This document shows, in pieces, positions 11,050-22,269 of a stretch of DNA of 64,000 bases (position 1 is the stretch's first letter; every line of letters starts with the position of its first letter). The notes beneath the pieces were generated by a model. The model did no database searches. It saw only the letters and a list, made by a program, of their open reading frames with translations, and was not told the origin of the DNA. The position numbers were made by a program, and so were the translations under genes. Location of the stretch: the NCBI GenBank assembly GCA_021464415.1, contig CM038467.1:68085393-68149392 (forward strand). Reading direction: 5' to 3'. This DNA comes from Lonicera japonica (taxonomy: Eukaryota > Streptophyta > Magnoliopsida > Dipsacales > Caprifoliaceae).

Positions 11050-12950
11050 TTGATAATTGTTAGTATTATATTCTTATTCAATCCCATTTTTGTGACGACA
11101 TAACTGTGCCATATAACTTTGAAATAATTGGGACAGGAGTATATGGCACAGCAAAGCGGTACCAAAAAATATCATTTATGGCACGAAAAACTCCGTCTCT
11201 TATATGTTTAATGAGGCACCAAAGTTAGGCTCCAAAAAATTCGAGCCAATTTATATGGGACGACAATAATCGTCCTAAATAGTTTCTAATGGGACGGTTA
11301 ACAATCTGCTCCAAATATTTTGGATATTCCTTATTATTTAAGACGGCCGCGCAAATCTATTTAGCACGGTGATTATCATTCCATAAAATGTTTGTGACGC
11401 CACCCTAATGTGACACCCTATACCCAACGCATGTGCCATCCCAAAAAATCGTATAGGACGAAAATAGAACCAATGTTTTAAAAAACAAGCGACTCGTACG
11501 AGTCGAGGCTAGGCGGAAGAGTGGTGCCTGGAGTCGTACGAGTTAGGTGGAAAATCTAATACTTACAAGTTTTTTGAGTGAGGCGGGCAAGTCAACTCAT
11601 AACCGAGTTGACTCGAAAGAGGCGGACGAGTTAGTAACTGGCGTATTTTTACTCCGATCGTCCCTCTATCCCTATGTCTCCGATCGTCTCTCTCCTTCCA
11701 TCCCCCTCTACTCCGATCGTCACTCTCTCTCCATCCCTTTCTAGTCTGATCGTCTCTCTCCATCCAAAAAATTTTGGCCGTCTCTCTTCCTCCAAAGTTA
11801 CGGGCATGTGGATATATATCAATGCTTAAGTAAAATAAGATGAGGAAGATGAGGAGGAGGGGCAAAGGCAGAGGAGGAGGAGGATGAGAATTGCTGGAGA
11901 TGAAAACGGAGGCAGGAGTGAAGTGGCTAAGGAGATGAAGGCTAGGGTTTTGCAACTCCAAGGCATTTTGAATGACCAATTTATCCCTGGTGGGATTGTT
12001 AAAGGACAACATTGTCCTTAAACTAATTGAACATTTAAGTAAAATAAGCCTTTTGACCCCTCAAATTAAAAGGTCTTTTATTTTTGACCCTTTAAACTAC
12101 AACAAACCCCTTAGTTATTTTTATTTAACACTTTTACCCCCTTAAACTCAAAAATCTAACAATAAGATGACTTAAAAAAATATATTTTTATGCTTTTATT
12201 AATTTATTTTTTTATATAATTTTTTTCCCCGAAAAAACTGAGGCTTACGCCTCGTTCTGCCTCGAGGCATACAACTCGCCTCATTTGAGCAAAACGCCTC
12301 GAATACGCCTCTCAAATTTTAAAACATTGAATAGAACAAAGAATTCCAAAACCAAACGCACACGCACACGCACACATTAATATGACAATTTTTTTGTTCC
12401 CACTACTCCAAATTTCTCCCTTGGCACGCATTTTCACTCTTTCGACAAAAAAGTAAATTGTAATTGCATATTTTCAAGAGTTTCTGAACTAATTTTTTGG
12501 AAGGTATGTTAAGAACTATAGGTCATTTATTCAAACATAAATTAGATCTAATATGAGGTGGCATCTTGTGGATTAATTGCAACAAAGTTAAAAGGGGGAG
12601 GGAACGAAAATTCCCTAGGTTATATACTCCCACACCCTCAAAATAAATCTATGTAATCTCATTATAGCATAACTAAACTAAAATATTACAACTAGAAATT
12701 GTCAATAAAGAAAAATAGGGAATATATATTACCTTATTTGCTTGGTTTAATTTCGTTTCCGTTTGAAACCTTTTCTTGTAGCACCACCAACATTGAGCAA
12801 CGTCTTTGTCGGCACCACTGCTAATTTTGGTGCCTATGAAAACATGAGAAATAATGTTGAAAGTCTATCGTTGAAAAATTGGTACTCATATAAGAACTCA
12901 AAAAAAATATGCAAATGAAATTGAAAGAAACCCTAACAATTGAAATTCCT
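11050..12950. repeat. Dispersed repeat, copy A (unclassified)
   Basis: Matches 22270-23340 along its length, in the same orientation (shared text includes ATAACTGTGCCATATAACTT, AACTCCGTCTCTTATATG and TTAGATCTAATATGAGGTGG). Copy A is longer because a hAT-type element (11471-12329) sits in it. Subterminal GGGAC/GGGACGG words recall CACTA-type elements, but I cannot see matching ends or a transposase. A short minus-strand exon-like piece (DVAQCWWC..., 12750-12840), followed by a GTAATA donor, is conserved in both copies. Confidence 0.55.
11471..12329. mobile_element. hAT-type MITE-like element with CAATGTTTTAAAA ends
   Basis: The left end CAATGTTTTAAAA and right end TTTTAAAACATTG are perfect inverted repeats. 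The flanking 8-bp duplication AATAGAAC (11463-11470 and 12330-12337) is perfect. Inside are GAGGCG/CGCCTC words near both ends and a C/T-rich middle, with no transposase. The insertion interrupts dispersed repeat copy A and is related in end sequence to the element at 58962-59648. Confidence 0.85.
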
Positions 12951-14297
12951 TCAATGGATTCTCCGAAAATAATGTAAACCAGAGATTTACTTTTAATAAG
13001 TGTGTCAAATCTAAATTTTATGAAAAAGCTTATTTAATTTTCAAGATTCTTGAAAACCTTTGTAATAATGATGCAATTAATGAACTAAAAAATAAAAATT
13101 AATCAATTAATCACAACACAAAGATTTTTTACGTGGTAAACTCTAAACATGAGAAAATCATCTACGGAGGCACCCTACCTTAAAACAAAATCCACTATAT
13201 AACAAATGTTTACAAGAGTTTAAACGAACAAAAGGAATAAACAATGACCCTAATGTACATCCATACAACCCAAGGGTACACACTTCCCTCACCAAATCGA
13301 CTCAATAAACTCAAACAAACACTAGTAGATTTCTCCGAGATAACCTTACCAACAAAAATCAAGAATCAACAAAGAAGCTCAACCAAGAGTATATGCATCC
13401 ATATGTTCCAGATTTTGTAAAGAATATTCAATAATCAATTATAAAATATCTTTTACCAAAATCTTTAAAAAAACACAACAAAGTATCAACTAGATATTAT
13501 AGCAAATCTATAAAACAGGTCACAAAACAGAAATGTACGAAACTAGTATCAAATTTGCATAAATGGTCCACAAAAAAAAACAATGAACAATTTATCCACA
13601 GCAATAACAATCCAAACAAAAACAGATTTCCACAGGTATTAACCAAAAATAGCCCTTAAACTCTCAGCAATATAAACAGATTTTCTGCAGTAATTAATTC
13701 AAAACTGATTTGCAAAACAAAGTAATAGTAATAGTAATAGATACAGCAGAAACAACAACAACAGCAGCAGTAACAGATTTATCAGCAAACAGCTAAAACA
13801 TATTTACACAGCAGTCAAACGAGATTAAGAACAATAAGAAACAGATTTAAGCAACTGCGTTTAATCTTATACAAGAAAATCTCATAGATAAAATAAGAAA
13901 AAGATTAAAAACAATTTTACCTGATTAAGAAGAATTAAACACGCAAGATCAGCAAAATTAGAACCGGTTTTGAAGACAAATGCACAGCACCACCGAGTGA
14001 ATACACAGCAAGCACACAGCCAAATATACACAGCACAGGACACAGCTGATCCAACACTAATCTTGAGTTTCGAAAAGCCCAACAAAGATGCACAAGTAAT
14101 TTTATCAAATAGCTACCCAAATTGCTCTCTGAAGACAAGAAAACAAAGCGTATTCAATTGATTACCACTCTAATCTCTAGATTTAAACAAAAGAAAAGCA
14201 TAAAAGAACTTTAGTTCTTCAAATACCTAGAGAGAGAAAAGAAAATTCTAGGGCACGAAAAAATGTCTGTGTGTTGGCTGTTAAGAGCGGGAGAAAG

Positions 14298-14332
<35 letters not shown>

Positions 14333-14395
14333 AGCAATAAACGGCCAAGATCATTTTAATCCGATGGCCACAAAGAAAGGAGAATTATACATATA
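12951..14395. other. Intergenic DNA with short simple repeats
   Basis: Nothing coding that I can support. It contains AGT and CAA/CAG-rich stretches near 13725-13775, text of the kind found in decayed retroelements (TTTTTTACGTGGTAAACTC at 13126), and a TA(n)TG(n) microsatellite at about 14298-14332. Confidence 0.5.
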
Positions 14396-14534
14396 TTAGA
14401 CCATCTTTAATGGGAAAGCTAAAAAGGTATGCTAAAATGGTATATTTTTACTATTTGAAAACAGAGAGGCGCAGCGCAAGAGATGGTAAATTTAACTCGG
14501 ACGATTTATCATATGTCGGGGCATAATAGGAAGC

Positions 14535-14598
14535 TGTCGCACGACACATGGTGCATCGTCTCACGGTTTTGATAGCCACGACACATGATGTGTCGTGG
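14535..14598. promoter_or_regulatory. 5' subterminal palindromes of Harbinger copy 1
   Basis: TGTCGCACGACA at 14535-14546 and a longer palindrome at 14576-14598, with arms CCACGACACA and TGTGTCGTGG around TGA. The same core appears three times near the other end (20834-20987). Repeated subterminal sites of this kind are typical binding sites for a transposase or ORF1 protein; which protein binds here is inference. Confidence 0.6.
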
Positions 14599-14919
14599 CA
14601 GGCATTATTTTTTTTTTTTCTTTTCTTCTTCTTCCATTTCCGAGAATAGATTGGTTTGTCTTCATTCCATTCCATTATTGCATGCATGCTTTGTGTACCT
14701 TGCATGCTTTCTCTTCTTTTAAAATAATGAAAGCCTATGCCTTCACGGGTGCCTTGAAAATATTTTGTCTTCACATAGATTTTCATCCATATATACTTTA
14801 TCATTCTATGTGTATTCTTCATCATTTCTTCTCATCAACTACATCGCGTCCGCAATCATCTTATTTATATCACTTCGTTGTATAAATTTCAGTTTCATCC
14901 GTAAATTTTCTCTTTCAAG

Positions 14920-15022
14920 GTATAAATTATTTTACAAATTTTATTTTATTTGTTATTGATCTTTATCTCTCAATAATTATATCTTTAGATATTTCATAAC
15001 ATCTAATTTTTATTTTGTGTAG
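14920..15022 (+). other. Putative 5'-UTR intron of the PMD gene, copy 1
   Basis: A donor CAAG/GTATAA at 14919/14920 and an acceptor TTTTGTGTAG ending at 15022 lie just before the ATG at 15024. No upstream in-frame ATG extends the protein. Copy 2 has the same arrangement. Confidence 0.5.
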
Positions 15023-15023
15023 A

Positions 15024-17058
15024 ATGAAATCAATCAAGAGAATGTTTGCCAAACAATCGACAAGGAAGGCAGATGAAAGTGGGTCTAGTAATGATCCACC
15101 AAGACCTAGCAGTGCAAGACCTAGCAGCGCAAGACGTAGGTCGACACAACGACAAAATGAACCCGAATCACGCTCAATTTCATTAGGTAATTACAAACGT
15201 GTTGTTGATAACGAATACCACGTTTCAAACCCTGAAGTTAAAAAATTAAAATCTGGAAATTACTTCGCGATACGATCGACGTGGCACACAGCCAATGAAT
15301 TATATGTTACCTTATCGCATAATAATGAGGTAAAATGTTTAATCGATAATGCCGGGTGGTCAACAATTTTCTCGCTTCACATGCCAAAATCAGACCGTGG
15401 TGTTGTAGAAGCTTGTATTCGACGTTGGTGGGATACTACACATACATTTCACCTACCTACATGTGAGATTGGCCTTACACCGTTTGATTTCACAATGATA
15501 ACAGGTTCGATTTTTATTTATTATAATTATTTATGCATTATTTTTTTAAACGCAAAATTTTACTATCTAATACATTTTTACCACTTTCTCAATTTAATAT
15601 AGGAATTTCAATTGGAGGAAAATTAGATCTTCCGCCGTATAGTGATGGGGAACTATTAGTTGACACAAAGAATACATTGGAGACATTTTTTCCAATGATT
15701 CATGCCACCATTGATTCAGGTTGCATTAAAGGTTCAGATTTAGCCTATTATCTATTAGCTGATGGAATAACAGAAGTTGTTGAACCAGTCATTATTGCTA
15801 GGGTATTTTGTTTTTATGTTATCGGATATATCTTCTTTCCAAATGCAAGTAATACTTGCCAAATTGGCTGGTTAAATTATTTAATAGATATGGAAAATAT
15901 TGGCAACTATGACTGGGGGTCAGCAATTTTAGTCAGAATATATCATTGCCTTGATGCTGTGTGCCGGAGAAAAATGAAAAGCGTAAATTGCTTTTGGCAG
16001 GTGATAGAGGTATTATTTATTATTCAACATATTAATTTTTATATATTTTTTTTAATATGTGTTATTTATGTATTCAATTTTAATTTCAGTACTTCTATTA
16101 CGAACACTTCGGCACAACTTGTCCAATATTAAAAGAACCTCTTGTTGACACGTGACCCAGAATTCATAGATGGTCAAAGATAAATTACAATGAAAGATCT
16201 AGAAATGCTGTGCGGTTCAACTATGATATTGCAAATCAACAATTGGATATGCGCTCTATGCAGTCAATTATTTGGCAACCGTACATGAATTCAACAGCTT
16301 TAGAAATTGCAACTAATGTCATGTTATACAATATGTCAAGATTTCGGTTTGTTTTAATGGACCCACAGCTTGGTGGAACATGGTATTTAGGTGATCGGTG
16401 CAACAAACAAATATATGGAGTTTTTGCGCTCCCTAATGATCCTCCAGAAAAACTTGGAACTGTTTCTCGTGAACTCTATGTTGCTTTATCTCAAGGTGAA
16501 TGGATACCATCCACGCAATATATAAATGAAGCTACAATAGATCAGTACACCGAGTATTGGGCAGCTGTATCACATGGTCCATTATTGGCAGCACTTAGTC
16601 GTGGGGTAAACACCGATCAAATTGGGCTTCATAAATTAGTAGGAAATGAAGTACAATTGCCATGTACCCCACATGAGTTACAAGGGCACGTATATGATAC
16701 GCAGGGTGCTTCTACATCATCGCAGCCATCCCAAGTTGATTGGACATACCAGATTTGTACTCCAATTGGTGAAACAATTACTTTGCCTTTCGAACGTGAA
16801 GCAACTAATCTGAATGTCCCACCTGCAATGACATTTAGCCGAGGAAATTGGAGAGAAATGTACATCGATGCAATGACAATTTCTAACCAGTTGCGTTCTA
16901 TATTATTATCTAATAGTACGGAAATGTCTCGCCAATTAAGAGATAAGGAAGCTGAGATTGAATTTTTACGAAGGAATGGAGGTTATCGACCAAGTACAAA
17001 TTTTGATCAGGATGCAAATGAAACGTATTCTCAATGGCCCGGTTTAGATGATAACTAA
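15024..17058 (+). pseudogene. Plant mobile domain (PMD) gene, copy 1, nonsense-mutated
   Basis: Three exons by GT-AG rules and frame: 15024-15504, 15603-16009, 16090-17058 (618 codons before the stop). A TGA at 16153-16155 replaces a Trp codon present in copy 2, cutting the product at residue 317. The protein starts with a basic, Ser/Pro-rich tail containing a doubled RPSSA unit. The PMD body follows: WSTIFSL, RRWWDTTHTFHLP, GEIGLTPFDF-type text reading CEIGLTPFDFTMITG, then YDWGSAILVRIYHCLD and PQLGGTWYLGDRCNKQIYG. It ends in a charged coiled coil (QLRDKEAEIEFLRR). This is the domain of Arabidopsis MAIN/MAIL1 and of proteins annotated as phosphatase 7 long form homologues. No phosphatase domain follows it here. 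It sits upstream of the transposase on the same strand. Confidence 0.85.
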
Positions 17059-17234
17059 TATATGTCAGATATAAATTTTGGTAAATTTTATTAGTACATG
17101 TACTGTTGATATTGTAAAAAATATATTATAAATAAATAATGCCAATTACTATTATTATAAATTGTGTGTACTAATTCATATAGAATTTGATGTACATAAT
17201 AAAATATCTATGGTAAATAAAGTTGATTCCTCAT

Positions 17235-17494
17235 GGCCCCACCAAAGAAATAATAAAGCAAATGGAGATGGCAAAGTTTTCACAACCGACAGCAAAAGTT
17301 AAATACCAACAAAAGACATCAATGACTACTTCTTTGTCACCAAAGAAATAATAAAGCAAATGGCCCCACCAAAGAAATAATAAAGCAAATGGAGAATACA
17401 AAGTCTTCACCACCGACAGCAAAAATGAAATACCAACAAAAGACATCAATGACTACTTCTTTGCCACCAAAGAAATAATAAAGCAAATGGCCCC
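17235..17494. repeat. 127-bp tandem duplication between PMD and transposase, copy 1
   Basis: Two units with GGCCCCACCAAAGAAATAAT landmarks at 17235 and 17362, and a third partial start at 17489. It lies upstream of the transposase start, so it may belong to its promoter or 5' UTR; that is inference. The same array is in copy 2. Confidence 0.75.
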
Positions 17495-17671
17495 ACAACT
17501 TTATTATATTAACCTCCCACCCACCAACCACTTTTTCTTTGCCATCATATTTCCCCTGTGCATTCTACATAATTTAGCTACCCACTACTACCTATATATA
17601 TTGAGAAATGCATAGCATCAGATGTATAATTCATTTCTCCCACCATAAATTATCAAAAGTAAATATAGCAG

Positions 17672-18994
17672 ATGTCCAGTTCATATGATGAATATTTCGG
17701 GCAAGATGGCAACGAAGAAGAAATAATGCTCTTGACCCAAATGATGGCGAATTTAAACAGAATGCAAGATGCTTCTGCGATTGCGTATAATCAGGAAGAA
17801 ACATATAACGCTATTGCGAATATTCATACTCTTGAAAATACAGAAGTTACATTGAGAAGAACAAAGCACCGCCAAAGGGAAGCTGCTCACGAAAGGCTAT
17901 GGAATGACTACTTCAGTGAAAATCCAGTATATCCAGAAAGTGATTTTCGTCGCAGATTTCGCATGCGCAGACCTCTATTCAATCGAATTTTAGAGGCTGT
18001 GGTTAATTACGACAACTACTTTGTGCAAAACGCAGATGCTCTAGGGCGAAAAGGGTTAACTCCTCATCAAAAAATAATAGCAGCGCTACGCCACATGTGC
18101 TACGGGGCATGTGCCGACATATGGGGGGAGTATCTGGCAATAGGTGAGTCCACAGCAATTAAATCATTGAAGCGATTTTGTTCTGCCATTGTTGGAATAT
18201 TTGGTCCAGAGTACCTTCGAGCTCCTACCTCGGCAGATGTAGAACGATTATCCTCAGAAAATGCTGCAAGAGGATTCCCGGGAATGCTTGGAAGTATTGA
18301 TTGTATGCATTGGCAATGGAAAAATTGTCCAGTTGCATGGCAGGGTGCATACCGAGGGCATAAGGGATGTCCAACACTTATCCTTGAAGCAGTTGCATCT
18401 TACGATACATGGATTTGGTCGTCATATTTTGGTATGCCAGGTGCTAATAATGATCTAAATGTCTTAGCCCGATCACATGTTTTTGAAGATCTTTTACATG
18501 GTAGAACTCCGCCAATTCTTTTTGAAATAAATGGCAATCAATACAACATGGGATATTATTTAGCAGATGGTATTTATCCATGTTACGCAACTATCGTAAA
18601 AAGTATGAAGAGGCCTAACACACAAAAAGAGAAAATTTTTTCACAAGCACAAGAAAGTGTGAGAAAGGATGTGGAACGTGCTTTTGGCATTCTACAAGCA
18701 AGGTTTGCCATAGTCCGTCAGCCTGGCAGGTTATGGAATCAGGACGCGCTAACCATTGTGATTCAAGCATGTATAATATTACACAACATGATTGTTGAAG
18801 ATGAACGTCGTACAAATTGGGATTGTGTGTACGATCAAATTGAAGATCTGCCTGAAATGCAACGAGATCCAACATTAGTGTTCAACGCTTATATTAATCG
18901 TCGGGCCGAAATGACAAATGCTGACATTCATAACCGTTTACGCGCAGATTTAGTTGAACACATTTGGCAACTATATGCACAATCTGATGCATAA
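17672..18994 (+). CDS. PIF/Harbinger DDE transposase, copy 1
   Basis: A single open frame of 440 codons from ATG to TAA, the usual size for a plant Harbinger transposase. It is expected to cut and rejoin the element ends in the nucleus, normally together with ORF1. An acidic N-terminus (about 1-60) precedes a helix-rich region with RRRFRMRRPLFNRIL (93-107). The DDE_Tnp_4-type nuclease motifs follow: GSIDCMHWQWKNC with D210, GANNDLNVL with D261, LADGIYP with D299, and DVERAFGILQARF with E335. The C-terminus has IILHNMIVEDER (368-379), also typical. All expected acidic residues are present and no stop interrupts it. It differs from copy 2 by one residue noticed, P220 against L220. It lies downstream of PMD and converges with ORF1. 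Confidence 0.93.
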   Translation: MSSSYDEYFGQDGNEEEIMLLTQMMANLNRMQDASAIAYNQEETYNAIANIHTLENTEVTLRRTKHRQREAAHERLWNDYFSENPVYPESDFRRRFRMRRPLFNRILEAVVNYDNYFVQNADALGRKGLTPHQKIIAALRHMCYGACADIWGEYLAIGESTAIKSLKRFCSAIVGIFGPEYLRAPTSADVERLSSENAARGFPGMLGSIDCMHWQWKNCPVAWQGAYRGHKGCPTLILEAVASYDTWIWSSYFGMPGANNDLNVLARSHVFEDLLHGRTPPILFEINGNQYNMGYYLADGIYPCYATIVKSMKRPNTQKEKIFSQAQESVRKDVERAFGILQARFAIVRQPGRLWNQDALTIVIQACIILHNMIVEDERRTNWDCVYDQIEDLPEMQRDPTLVFNAYINRRAEMTNADIHNRLRADLVEHIWQLYAQSDA

Positions 18995-19330
18995 ATCATC
19001 AAATATATTTAGTATATTAATATATTTAAATGTTATGTATTAATAAATGTTATGTATTAATAAATGTGAAATAATATATTTAAATGTTTATTATATTAAT
19101 AAATGTGAAATAATATATTAGATTAAATGTTTATTATATTATATTAATAAATGTTTATTAAATTATATTATGTTATCGGATATTTAAATGTTTATTATAT
19201 TATATTAATAAATGTTTTTCTCAATTTATTATATTAATAAATGTGAAATAATCGAATATTTCAAGGTTAAATATATTAGAAATATTTATTATATTAATAA
19301 ATGTGAAATAATAAAGCAAAAAGATATCTC
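18995..19330. repeat. AT-rich repeats between convergent transposase and ORF1
   Basis: Many near-copies of ATTAATAAATGT and TGAAATAATA in tandem. The stretch lies between the 3' ends of the two convergent genes and probably holds both polyadenylation regions. No coding content. Confidence 0.7.
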
Positions 19331-19488
19331 CTTAATAGAAAACAGTTAAACATTACAAATAAAGAGGAAAAAATACAATGCTTAAAATAAAATAGTTCAA
19401 TAAAAAGACATTACTTAAAATAAAATAGTCCAACAAGAAGCAATTAACTTACAAAATAAAACAGTGCATTAGCAGATAATTATTTTCC

Positions 19489-20566
19489 CTAATAATTTGG
19501 AAAATGGCGAGAAAAGTTTTGCGACGCTTGACTTTGTTGACGTCTTCGGTTTAGTAACTCTTGAATCCGATAATCATAAAGTTCACGTTGTTGATCAGTC
19601 ATGCGACTTAAATCCATTCCCATTAATGTTGCTTCCTCGGCGGCATCTCTTCTTTGTTCTTCTCGTTCAAGTCTTTGGTCTTCTCGAATCTGCCTTTCTT
19701 CTTCTCGAATGCGCCTTTGTTCTTCGCGATTCCTCCTATCTTCTTCACGATTATTCCTTTCTCGTTCTTCTTCCCTGCAAAATACTAGACGTTCCATTTT
19801 TTCATGCATACTTTTTTGCTCAGCATTTTGTAAAGCCAAATTACTTTCGTATAGTTCTGAGAATTTTTGTGCTCTTTCAAGTGAAGCAGAACTAATAGTT
19901 AGACTTTTCTGTTTTTCCTTCCTTTTTTTTTTGTAATTTTGCTTCATTTCTTCCCGTAGGCCGATTCTCATCTGGACCTTCGATATCAATGGGGGAAGAT
20001 GTATTGCCTAGATTAACCGAAGAAGATCCACCGGCGCTATCCGTTGGGTCAAAACGAGACCGTTGTGTATTTAATGATGTTGTCTTTAAGTCATACTTTC
20101 CTGTGTGCTTTTAAAATTTCATAACATCTATCAAAAACGAAAGGTTTTTGCATTTCTATTTGGTAACTCTCCCGAGCTTCTCTAACCTGCATTAAAAAAT
20201 AAAAAAAGGATATTATAAAATAATTACAAAAAAAATACAATTACCGAAAATAATAGTTTTGATAGAATGCAACTTTACCCAGTCCATTTCATTTGTACCG
20301 CTTCCTTGATTACTCATTGCATGTGATAACTTTGATAAATACAACATTAGACATTTATGAATTGTAGAATATCGCGATTTGAGAGAGCATGGAGTTCTTT
20401 TAGATACGATACCTGGCTGCTCATGATAAATTAACGCAATCGATTCCCATACTCTTTCAATAGATTGATTAGCACCAATTACCGAATCAAGACTGACGTG
20501 AATATAGGCTCGACAAAGAGCTTCATCTTCAAATGGTGTCATATTTGTTCCACAAGATCTAGACAT
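19489..20566 (-). pseudogene. Harbinger ORF1, Myb/SANT-like DNA-binding protein, copy 1
   Basis: Exon 1 (20566-20279, 96 codons) carries a Myb/SANT-type trihelix: MTPFEDEALCRAYIHVSLD, RVWESIALIYHE, CSLKSRYSTIHKC. In this family it binds the element ends and helps the transposase. The intron is 20278-20187 (GTAAAG...GCAG). Exon 2 (20186-19489) includes FDRCYEILK and a long REE/RRE-rich coiled coil, ending in MTDQQRELYDYRIQELL. Two frame breaks are visible: an extra base near 20113-20116, shared with copy 2, and a 10-base homopolymer at 19923-19932 where copy 2 has nine. Exon 2 is two bases over a multiple of three, which agrees. Skipping the start of exon 2 through a weak acceptor could bypass the first break, but not the second. 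Confidence 0.8.
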
Positions 20567-20833
20567 TCTAAAAATTATAGAGATAAATTATTTGAAAATA
20601 AAAATCTTACGATACGTAGAATGAAAGATGAAAGTTTTTTTTCATAACCTACACAATAAAAATAATAATATGAGAATACAGTAGAGAAAGCTCAATTGAA
20701 TATTTGAAAGAACACTTATTCAAAGCTTTCAACAATTTTGAGATAGTACTACTGAAGCTATTTTACTGCTATAAAATTTTCTGGCATCGGAGCTTGTTTA
20801 TAAATACTGGAAAGAGCACCAACGGAGGGATAT

Positions 20834-20987
20834 TTCATGATGTGTACCACGACACATCATGAATCGTCCGAATGTATACCACGATTAATAATGCATCGTC
20901 CAAGGGATTTTCAATGATGTGTCGCACGACACATCATTGATCGGCCAAGCATTATTTTTCTTCTCACGACACATGATGTGTCGTGAG
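20834..20987. promoter_or_regulatory. 3' subterminal palindrome cluster of Harbinger copy 1
   Basis: Three long palindromes: 20834-20863 (arms TTCATGATGTGT and ACACATCATGAA), 20911-20940 (arms TCAATGATGTGTCG and CGACACATCATTGA around CA), and 20963-20987 (arms CTCACGACACA and TGTGTCGTGAG around TGA). They share the core of the 5' cluster. They are likely protein-binding sites, or hairpins in single-stranded DNA or RNA. The binding partner is unknown. Confidence 0.65.
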
Positions 20988-21160
20988 AGGCTTCCACTCT
21001 GCCCCGTCGTTTGATCAATCGTCCGAGCTAAAATATTGTCGGGAGCCAATTTTGGCTTTGGTTTACACTTTTGGCTTCACTTTTACCTTTTTACCTTACC
21101 CAATAAAACAATAAAAAAGCCAAATTTGGCCATTTAGACATTGCAATGGAGATGGTCTTA

Positions 21161-22269
21161 AATCATTTAAAAAACCTGAAATAAGGAGTACAATAAACCC
21201 TCGTTTGCAATCAATCAAAATCAAGTAAAATGTTCACATGGATTAATGTGTGTGCCATTGATTAAAAATGAGTAAAAGCTAAGATTATATCTAGATAAAG
21301 ATAGATATACAAATACATGCACATAAAAAAACACACACTTATCTATTAAAAAAAATTCAAAAACCATTTTTCTAAAACTTTATAACTTACAAAAAAATAC
21401 TAAAATGAATTTTAAAAATATACCTTATCTCATATTCAGCAGTGCAATAAATTCTTCTCGAATACAACTTCATATGCTATTCAAAAGTAAGACCGATGGG
21501 CGTGTAATTTGGACACGAAAAAAATTAATTTTGACTCAAAATGCTACTAAACACTGTAGGCCAAAGAATGGCAATTACAACAATCAATCAATATCATCTA
21601 TGACACGAAAAGGCTTTAGTATTCGGTCCGTAAAATTATAACTTAAAAGGATTTTGTCCACATTCTTAAAATCTAAAAGATGGATCCCTAGATCTATCAA
21701 GTTAAGTCTCAGCTCATTAACTGTATATACATTCAGAGACTGCAAGTTTAAGGCTAGCGGAGTGAGAGTCTACAAGATTGAGAATAAGATTGAGGTTGTG
21801 ATGGGTTTAATGGAAAGGGATTTGGAGTGGTCATGTGGTATGATCCTTTTGTCTTACTGTCATGGCTTTCGGATTTCTTTCATAGTGTTCCACTCTGAAA
21901 AAGCTGATTTTGCTTGTGTAATTGGATCTAAACTGACTGCACAAAGGCAACATAATTAGTGTGGCTAGTTGGCAATTGACTAGAAAAGTTAGTCATACCT
22001 TCCGTATTTCTAGAGGTGGATGGCCCATTGTTGGGTTAGAGGAATTTTTCTGGCCCACTTAAGTAGTGGGTGTCTTTTTTGGCCCACAGTCTCCCCTTGT
22101 CTCTTAGAACATCTTTATTCATTGTGTAATTTTTTTTATATAAATTTTATGTATCAAAATATTTTTACATAAAATTTGAATTTTTAAAAAAATATATTTT
22201 AATAGTATATTTCTAAATTTTCGTGTAAATTTTAAATGAGCCAATAAAATAATTATGCATATTATATCA
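21161..22269. other. Intergenic DNA with one half of a direct repeat
   Basis: The stretch 21586-21750 is repeated, imperfectly, at 23335-23510 (CAATCAATATCATCTATG, then CCTAGATCTATCAA). The open frame at 21654-21959 has no recognisable domain. No gene supported. Confidence 0.5.

Larger units (their letters stand above)
14399..21157. mobile_element. PIF/Harbinger element, copy 1, carrying a PMD gene
   Basis: The ends are GACCATCT... and its complement ...AGATGGTC, flanked by the 3-bp duplication TTA (14396-14398 and 21158-21160). This is the target and terminus class of PIF/Harbinger. Inside are three genes: a PMD gene (+), a DDE transposase (+) and a convergent Myb/SANT ORF1 (-). Palindrome clusters lie near both ends. 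The whole 6.76-kb unit recurs at 47328-54088, with fewer than twenty substitutions noticed by eye, nearly all transitions, plus a few homopolymer indels. Here PMD has a nonsense codon and ORF1 is frameshifted twice, so only the transposase is open. Confidence 0.93.

Noticed and set aside
19497..19936. Plus-strand open frames opposite ORF1 exon 2
   Set aside because: Shadow frames of the REE-rich coiled coil on the minus strand; Ser/Leu-rich composition and no start context.
21654..21959. 101-codon frame starting MSTFLKSKRWIPRSIKLSLS
   Set aside because: No recognisable domain; partly overlaps a non-coding direct repeat.
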